Positions 1-4,695 of a stretch of 7,681 bases of DNA are shown one piece after another (within the stretch, counting starts at the first letter, position 1; each line of letters begins with the position of its first letter). The position numbers and the translations under genes were made by a program. Source of the DNA: Fidelibacterota bacterium (lineage in GTDB: Bacteria > Fidelibacterota > Fidelibacteria > Fidelibacterales > Fidelibacteraceae); assembly GCA_023134755.1 (NCBI GenBank), contig JAGLUM010000458.1, forward strand, positions 1 through 7,681, given 5' to 3'. Below the pieces are notes generated by a model that saw nothing but the letters and a program-made list of their open reading frames with translations, was not told where the DNA came from and did no database searches.

Positions 1-557
1 ATCCAAATGTTTTTCCATAAATCGGGGTGGGTATATTCCACACCATCATCCACCACCGCGATCACAATATTGCGATCTCCAGGAATTTCACCGGCATTCA
101 GGTCCCACAGTTTCCATGTTTCCCTTGCTTGAATTTTTGTTAAATACCACTGACTGCTTATATACGGGTCATTCGGTATGGCATATTTTCTCATTATCGG
201 TTCCCGTTCCGCGCCCGCAATGGCCGTAGTAGTGGCTGTCAGCTCCGAAAGTAGGGCAAGTGGAGCATTGCTATCCTGTTTTAAGATTAAGCGGTAAATA
301 CGGTTTAAATATACATCACCGTCATGATCATTCGGACGGGCATTGGGGAGCCAGGGCTCAATTTTGCTAACTTGATTTTTACTAATAAAAGCATTTAATG
401 CCGGGTAGGGTGTGTTAAGGCTTTCATATTGTTCTTGTGTCAGCGGTGTTTCATCTTTCTGCAGGGAAAATAAAAACTGATTGTCATAATAGGCAAATTC
501 AGCAGCATATGTCATTGTAGCTATGAGGGTAAAAATAATAATGGATAATTTTTTCAT
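1..557 (-). CDS. Secreted subtilisin-like (S8) serine peptidase, N-terminal part, cut by the left window edge
   Basis: The first 185 codons are visible and open to the window edge. The start at 557 is the only option: an in-frame TAG lies seven codons upstream (576-578) with no other start codon between. Residues 1-18 form a signal peptide (MKKL, a hydrophobic stretch of Ile, Leu and Phe, then TYA before the likely cut), so the product is exported. Residues about 86-125 (RIYRLIL ... REPIMRKY) resemble the inhibitor-like propeptide that precedes subtilases. Next come the NDPYISSQWYL segment typical of secreted S8 enzymes and IVIAVVDDGVEYTHPDL, the catalytic Asp block, with Asp170 as the likely nucleophile-activating residue. 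The catalytic His and Ser and any C-terminal sorting tail lie outside the window, so activity cannot be confirmed. It is separated from the operon to its right by a terminator and probably has its own promoter. The family call is strong; the substrate is unknown. It might process surface proteins or digest external protein. Confidence 0.9.
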   Translation of the reverse strand, partial: MKKLSIIIFTLIATMTYAAEFAYYDNQFLFSLQKDETPLTQEQYESLNTPYPALNAFISKNQVSKIEPWLPNARPNDHDGDVYLNRIYRLILKQDSNAPLALLSELTATTTAIAGAEREPIMRKYAIPNDPYISSQWYLTKIQARETWKLWDLNAGEIPGDRNIVIAVVDDGVEYTHPDLWKNIW

Positions 558-601
558 ATATAACCTAATTTTTTTCTATCGTAAATGATATGATTTTCCT
601 C

Positions 602-629
602 ATAATAAAACAAGGCAAAATTCTGTGAA
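602..629 (-). promoter_or_regulatory. Candidate promoter for the S8 peptidase gene
   Basis: On the minus strand TTCACA (629-624) and TATTAT (607-602) are separated by 16 bases; each differs from the sigma-70 consensus hexamer at one position. Transcription would begin near 595, giving a leader of roughly 38 bases before the ATG at 557. The site lies between the terminator of the upstream operon and the gene, where a promoter is expected. FCB-group bacteria often use diverged promoter elements and the region is AT-rich, so this is a plausible match only. Confidence 0.4.
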
Positions 630-662
630 AAACACGCTTGAATATATTCTTTCCTAAGAACA

Positions 663-690
663 AAAACCCTCCCGAAAACGGGAGGGTTTT
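663..690 (-). terminator. Rho-independent terminator ending the three-gene operon
   Basis: A perfect 12-bp inverted repeat (663-674 and 679-690) flanks a four-base loop. The stem has eight G/C-rich pairs (CCCTCCCG with CGGGAGGG) extended by four A-T pairs. On the minus strand the hairpin is followed by TTTTTGTTCTT, a good U-tract, and it begins 28 bases after the stop codon of the 962-residue gene. The plus-strand side is followed by TTTTATTT, so the element could also stop transcription in the opposite direction, although no plus-strand gene is seen in the window. Confidence 0.92.
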
Positions 691-718
691 ATTTACATGA
701 TATCACTAATGGTTGTTT

Positions 719-3607
719 TTATTTAACCAGTGACATCTTCTTTATTGAGGTAAAATCACCTGAGGTCATGCGATAGAAATACACACCGCTTGACAATGCC
801 GAAGCATCAAATCTCAGATCATATGAACCGGCTTGCATTTCTGAATTAACCAATGTCCGCACATGGCGACCGGTTATATCAAAAATTTCAAGTGTCGTTG
901 TACCGGATTCTTTCAATTCAAAGTGAATTGTAGTTACCGGATTGAACGGGTTCGGATAATTTTGTGCCAGCGCATATGTTGCCGGAACAATTTCTTCCGT
1001 TGCATCTAAGCTAATATCGATATCAAAATATCCGCGGATCATTGGGTTACCACGTTTGAGCGGGACAATTGAGCCCCATCCGCCACCCGGTACCTGAACA
1101 GTAGTTAACCCTGAAACGGATCCCATGTCCATACCAAGCCATGCGGGATAAGCACCCGGAGTTGCGCCTTTCACACCAATCCATATACTGCCTTCTTCGA
1201 GAACAATACCGCTTCCGGTACTGGTTAAAGGATCAACAAATGTAAAGGTATTCCAGCCGGTAATACAGGTAACGGGAGGTTCGATTAATAACCAACTGTC
1301 ACTGGGCATACCGCCATCATCTTCGTATACTTTGATCTTATAGACATCACCACCCCATGCGCCAAAGAAACGAAGTGCTTCTAATTTTGCGGGATAGGTT
1401 GACGGAGTAATTTTTACCACAACTATAGTGTCCATACCCAGTTCTAAGTAATCATCAATACCACCGTCGTCATGAGCAATCTCTTCAACATCTGAAGGTG
1501 TAACAAAAATCGATGAACCAACACTGAGTTGTCCTTCAAAGTCATCTTGTATAGTCACAACATAGTATTCATATTCAACCAGCGGATCTGCAGTATCATC
1601 TATAACCGTGTTTGCCGAAACATTGCTTGCAACAAGCGCCAGGGTTGTTTCAGTATTTACGCGACGATAGACATTGTATTCCAGTCCACTGTAAGTAACT
1701 TCGCCATAACCGCTAGCACCTATTGGTGTCATATAACCGGCACTATAAAATCCAACACCGGGTTTATAAAGCTTCAATCCTGAACCGGATTCCATATAGA
1801 ATGTCGGGTAAAATGGTGAAGATTCCCAGAAAACGAGTACCCGAAAGGTTCCATTCCATGAAACATCCTCAGAGCTTATATCCAAGCTGACAATAGTATG
1901 AACAGTATCCGGAACAAAATTATCAGTCCAGTGCAATAGATTGACAATTGAATCAAGGCCAAATATTGCGACACTGATACTATCTTCGTATGGATTTATA
2001 TTATATATTGCATAATCCAGGCTGGTAAAGGTAATATCTTTTCCATTGGTAGAATATTCCATTCCAACGCCAAAACCCGTAGTTGAATCATTACCAAAGA
2101 AGGTGTAGCCTGGGCCATAGTAAATACTACCGTCCACAGGATCTGGAGTCATTGCCATAAATGATTTAGGCAACTGATAGGTGCCGTTCATATCATCCCA
2201 GGTAATAACGACATTGTCTTCTGCGTTCATTGCAGTAGCTACACTGGTTGGTACGGGAAGATCGGGTTGTGTGTAAACCACAAAATCATCAACCATTAAA
2301 CCGCCACCGGCAGGGGCATCGTCATCACTGTGGAAGTAAAAACGGAATTTTACCGTATTGCCGGCTAGAGCTGTTAAATCACATGACGTACCGTAGGCAT
2401 ACTGGAAGTCATACCAAGTGGTAATATTATGGGAGTATACATAATTCGGAAGAGCCGGATTTCCTGTCGGATTTGAAATGGCATTCCATGATGCACCATC
2501 ATCAGGTGATACTTCTAAACGCCAATAATCAACATTCGGGAAATCACCGGTCTCATCAATAAAGTCTGCTAAAAATTCAAAGTTACAGTAAATCAAGGTT
2601 GCGGGTTCATCCGGTAAAATAATTGACGGAGATACAAAATAGTCCTCCAATAAGGGCGCATAGGTTGTATCGCCAACAATATAGTTTCTTGCGACATGTG
2701 TCACTGAAGGAAGAGAGTCGGTTCTGTTTTCAACAGTCCAGAACGCACCGCTTGCTGCGTTTACCGCATAGGAAACCAATCCATCTGTAGCAGCACCATT
2801 GTATGTGGCATTTCCAGCTACATCAATACTGTCAATCATCATACCTAAAAGAGCAGCATTATCTGTTACATCGTAACTAGCGTCAGATGAAAAGACAAAA
2901 CGGACCTTTACGGTATCATCTAAGTATTCGATCAAGTTAACTTCAACATCACCTGACTGCATACCACCCCAACCGGGAATTCCGGGACCCATATTGAAAA
3001 CATATCCAAATGAGTATAGGCTGGTACAGTTGTAAGGAACACCTGTGGGTGTTAGGGTTGTCCATGTTTCACCATCATCATTGGTGATTTGAACATGTCC
3101 ACCGTCCCAACCATCATATCCTGTCGGTTCTCCACCGGGACCTTCGGAATGCAGTTCCATATAAAATGATAGAATGCTATCAGCACCTGCTAATATAACT
3201 TCGGGTGTTTCCAGGGCGACATACCAGCTACTTAAATAACCGTCAGAGGCATAATCCCCGCACCACCAGAGTGAATCGCCGGTAGTCCAATCATCTAAAT
3301 GCCATGCACCCAAAGGATCTGGTGCAGTACCATCAAATTGTACCCATCCTGGGGCACCGCTTTCAAAGTCCTCAAAATAAACTAGGGTAACTACATTGGT
3401 ATCAACAGCGATTGCCGGAGCATATGCGTTATTGGTATCAAATGTTCGTTTGTGGTTCTCCTCAATCTGAAGCGGTGCAACCTGAATTTCAGCCTGTATC
3501 AGCTTAGGTTGGGGATTTCCTGCGTTTACCTTAAGATCACTTTGAGGTGCTACTGCTGCAAATAGTGCAACACTAGCAATCAATAACAAAGCAACTACAC
3601 GTTTCAT
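719..3607 (-). CDS. Large secreted multidomain protein with T9SS type A sorting domain
   Basis: This is a complete 962-residue protein. The start at 3607 is backed by a strong ribosome binding site and a signal peptide (MKRVVALLLIASVALFAAVA, cut around residues 18-20). Two related beta-sandwich lobes follow (about 75-264 and 285-447), resembling MAM or immune-inhibitor-A-like adhesive domains. Each has a xxDDGxxW turn (NDDGETW; PDDGASW), then VK(V/F)RF and a closing GxM(I/V)D strand. A FN3-like domain appears split: its first strands are at 450-474 (VVITWDD) and the rest at 642-704 (EYNVYRR ... YEYYVVTIQDD), with about 165 residues inserted. Another beta-sandwich occupies about 711-862. Residues about 872-962 are a T9SS type A tail with ALAQNYPNPFNPVTTIHF, FDITGRHVRTLV, GVYFYRMTSG and a basic end, KKMSLVK. 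The product should cross the outer membrane and be retained on, or released from, the cell surface. No catalytic motif is seen, so binding or adhesion is inferred. It is the last gene of the operon, directly after the PorV/PorQ-like gene. Confidence 0.9.
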   Translation of the reverse strand: MKRVVALLLIASVALFAAVAPQSDLKVNAGNPQPKLIQAEIQVAPLQIEENHKRTFDTNNAYAPAIAVDTNVVTLVYFEDFESGAPGWVQFDGTAPDPLGAWHLDDWTTGDSLWWCGDYASDGYLSSWYVALETPEVILAGADSILSFYMELHSEGPGGEPTGYDGWDGGHVQITNDDGETWTTLTPTGVPYNCTSLYSFGYVFNMGPGIPGWGGMQSGDVEVNLIEYLDDTVKVRFVFSSDASYDVTDNAALLGMMIDSIDVAGNATYNGAATDGLVSYAVNAASGAFWTVENRTDSLPSVTHVARNYIVGDTTYAPLLEDYFVSPSIILPDEPATLIYCNFEFLADFIDETGDFPNVDYWRLEVSPDDGASWNAISNPTGNPALPNYVYSHNITTWYDFQYAYGTSCDLTALAGNTVKFRFYFHSDDDAPAGGGLMVDDFVVYTQPDLPVPTSVATAMNAEDNVVITWDDMNGTYQLPKSFMAMTPDPVDGSIYYGPGYTFFGNDSTTGFGVGMEYSTNGKDITFTSLDYAIYNINPYEDSISVAIFGLDSIVNLLHWTDNFVPDTVHTIVSLDISSEDVSWNGTFRVLVFWESSPFYPTFYMESGSGLKLYKPGVGFYSAGYMTPIGASGYGEVTYSGLEYNVYRRVNTETTLALVASNVSANTVIDDTADPLVEYEYYVVTIQDDFEGQLSVGSSIFVTPSDVEEIAHDDGGIDDYLELGMDTIVVVKITPSTYPAKLEALRFFGAWGGDVYKIKVYEDDGGMPSDSWLLIEPPVTCITGWNTFTFVDPLTSTGSGIVLEEGSIWIGVKGATPGAYPAWLGMDMGSVSGLTTVQVPGGGWGSIVPLKRGNPMIRGYFDIDISLDATEEIVPATYALAQNYPNPFNPVTTIHFELKESGTTTLEIFDITGRHVRTLVNSEMQAGSYDLRFDASALSSGVYFYRMTSGDFTSIKKMSLVK

Positions 3608-3614
3608 GTGTGCT

Positions 3615-3621
3615 CTCCTTT
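3615..3621 (-). promoter_or_regulatory. Strong ribosome binding site of the 962-residue cargo gene
   Basis: AAAGGAG lies seven bases before the ATG at 3607, close to an ideal Shine-Dalgarno. It fixes the start and suggests that this last gene of the operon is translated efficiently on its own. The whole 28-base gap after the preceding gene is taken up by this site and short flanks, leaving no room for a separate promoter between the two genes. Confidence 0.85.
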
Positions 3622-3635
3622 CTTAAGTTTTACAT

Positions 3636-4682
3636 TTATATTCCTACTTGAATACTTATCTGATTAACAAAACCGAGTTTCCCATAATTTACAATGGCAT
3701 AATCGATATTCAAAGGCATACTGTTAAGATCCAGGTTTAATCCGATACCGGCAGAAAAGCTTATTTCATCATAGTTTATATGATATCCCGCACGCAGAGC
3801 AAGCATTTCCTGGAAAGCATATTCCACTCCGGTATTAAACCGTAAGAAATGGTCCATCGGATCGTTCGCGTCAAATGACACGGTAATACGGTGATTTGGA
3901 TTCATCATAATTTCACTTTTCGGTCCCATGATATCACACATTATTCCCATTCTAAAAACAAGTGGTAGTGACCATTCTAATGTGTTAAGACGTGCTTCTG
4001 TCTCGGGATTTCCATCATAAGTTTCATCGGTATCAACATCGATATTTAAATCAGGACCATCAAATTTAAATTTTGAACTGAAGTTGGTGATGGCCATTCC
4101 CAGCTTAATACCTTTTATACCGGTATCAAATTGCGAGCCGATATCAAATCCAAAGGTGCTTGCTGACTCACGCCAAATGGTTTCATTAACATATTTGACA
4201 GTAGCACCGACACTCAGACGATCGGTAAGAGCGCGCGCATACGAAAGTCCAATCGCTATATCACTTACAGTAAAGAACTCTCCGGACCCTTCCGGAAATT
4301 CCAGTGTGGTTACTTCCATTTCACCTGAATTGAGGTAAATAATGTGTACACCAAAATAATCGGATCGCCCTATCTGCATACCATATGCAATATATCCGTG
4401 CTGAATACCGGCATACAGGGAAGTATAAGTTCCATAAAAAGTGGGCTGCTTAATATAAGATAATCCCGCAGGATTCCAAAAGAGGGCGGACATATCATCC
4501 ACTCCGGCTACATAGGCTCCGCCTAATGCGACAGCTTGAGCGCCAACTTCCATTTTTAAAAACTGGCAGGCGCGCGTTGCCACCTTAGAAATATCTTCTG
4601 GAATTTCAATTCCCTGGGCAAATGCTGTGCCCGCAAAAAGTAAAATCAAACATATTATTAATGAATGCTTCAATATATTCAT
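3636..4682 (-). CDS. PorV/PorQ-family outer-membrane beta-barrel protein
   Basis: This is a complete protein of 348 residues, a usual size for the family. Residues 1-22 are a signal peptide ending in TAFA, with Gln as the probable first mature residue. Residues about 41-74 carry the N-terminal hallmark of PorV/PorQ proteins: FLKMEVGAQAVALGGAYVAG, then DDMSALFWNPAGL. The rest alternates amphipathic strands such as YIAYGMQIG, IAIGLSYARAL, LSVGATVKYV and ALRAGYHINY, and ends in a barrel-type last strand (NQISIQVGI). It should sit in the outer membrane. In the characterised T9SS, PorV accepts the C-terminal tails of cargo and passes them to the PorU sortase, while PorQ works with PorZ. Which role applies here, or whether this is a dedicated paralogue for its neighbours, cannot be read from the sequence. 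It lies between two large exported proteins in one operon, which favours a cargo-handling role. The start is supported by AAGGA eight bases upstream. Confidence 0.88.
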   Translation of the reverse strand: MNILKHSLIICLILLFAGTAFAQGIEIPEDISKVATRACQFLKMEVGAQAVALGGAYVAGVDDMSALFWNPAGLSYIKQPTFYGTYTSLYAGIQHGYIAYGMQIGRSDYFGVHIIYLNSGEMEVTTLEFPEGSGEFFTVSDIAIGLSYARALTDRLSVGATVKYVNETIWRESASTFGFDIGSQFDTGIKGIKLGMAITNFSSKFKFDGPDLNIDVDTDETYDGNPETEARLNTLEWSLPLVFRMGIMCDIMGPKSEIMMNPNHRITVSFDANDPMDHFLRFNTGVEYAFQEMLALRAGYHINYDEISFSAGIGLNLDLNSMPLNIDYAIVNYGKLGFVNQISIQVGI

Positions 4683-4690
4683 CTGCGCTT

Positions 4691-4695
4691 TCCTT
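4691..4695 (-). promoter_or_regulatory. Ribosome binding site of the PorV/PorQ-like gene, overlapping the upstream stop codon
   Basis: AAGGA lies eight bases before the ATG at 4682, and its first two bases are the last two bases of the TAA that ends the preceding gene. A ribosome terminating there would cover the site, so translation of the two genes is likely coupled. Confidence 0.75.

Noticed and set aside
582..596. Imperfect AAAT...ATTT inverted repeat in the leader of the S8 peptidase gene
   Set aside because: Only four A/T pairs around a six-base centre, expected by chance in AT-rich leader DNA.
1529..1783. An 84-codon plus-strand open frame
   Set aside because: Antisense to the FN3-like part of the 962-residue protein; no start signal or domain.
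3608..3635. Possible internal promoter or terminator between the PorV-like gene and the 962-residue gene
   Set aside because: The 28-base gap contains only a strong ribosome binding site and short flanks; no hairpin or promoter hexamer pair fits.
4084..4338. An 84-codon plus-strand open frame
   Set aside because: Antisense to the barrel strands of the PorV/PorQ-like gene; no independent evidence.
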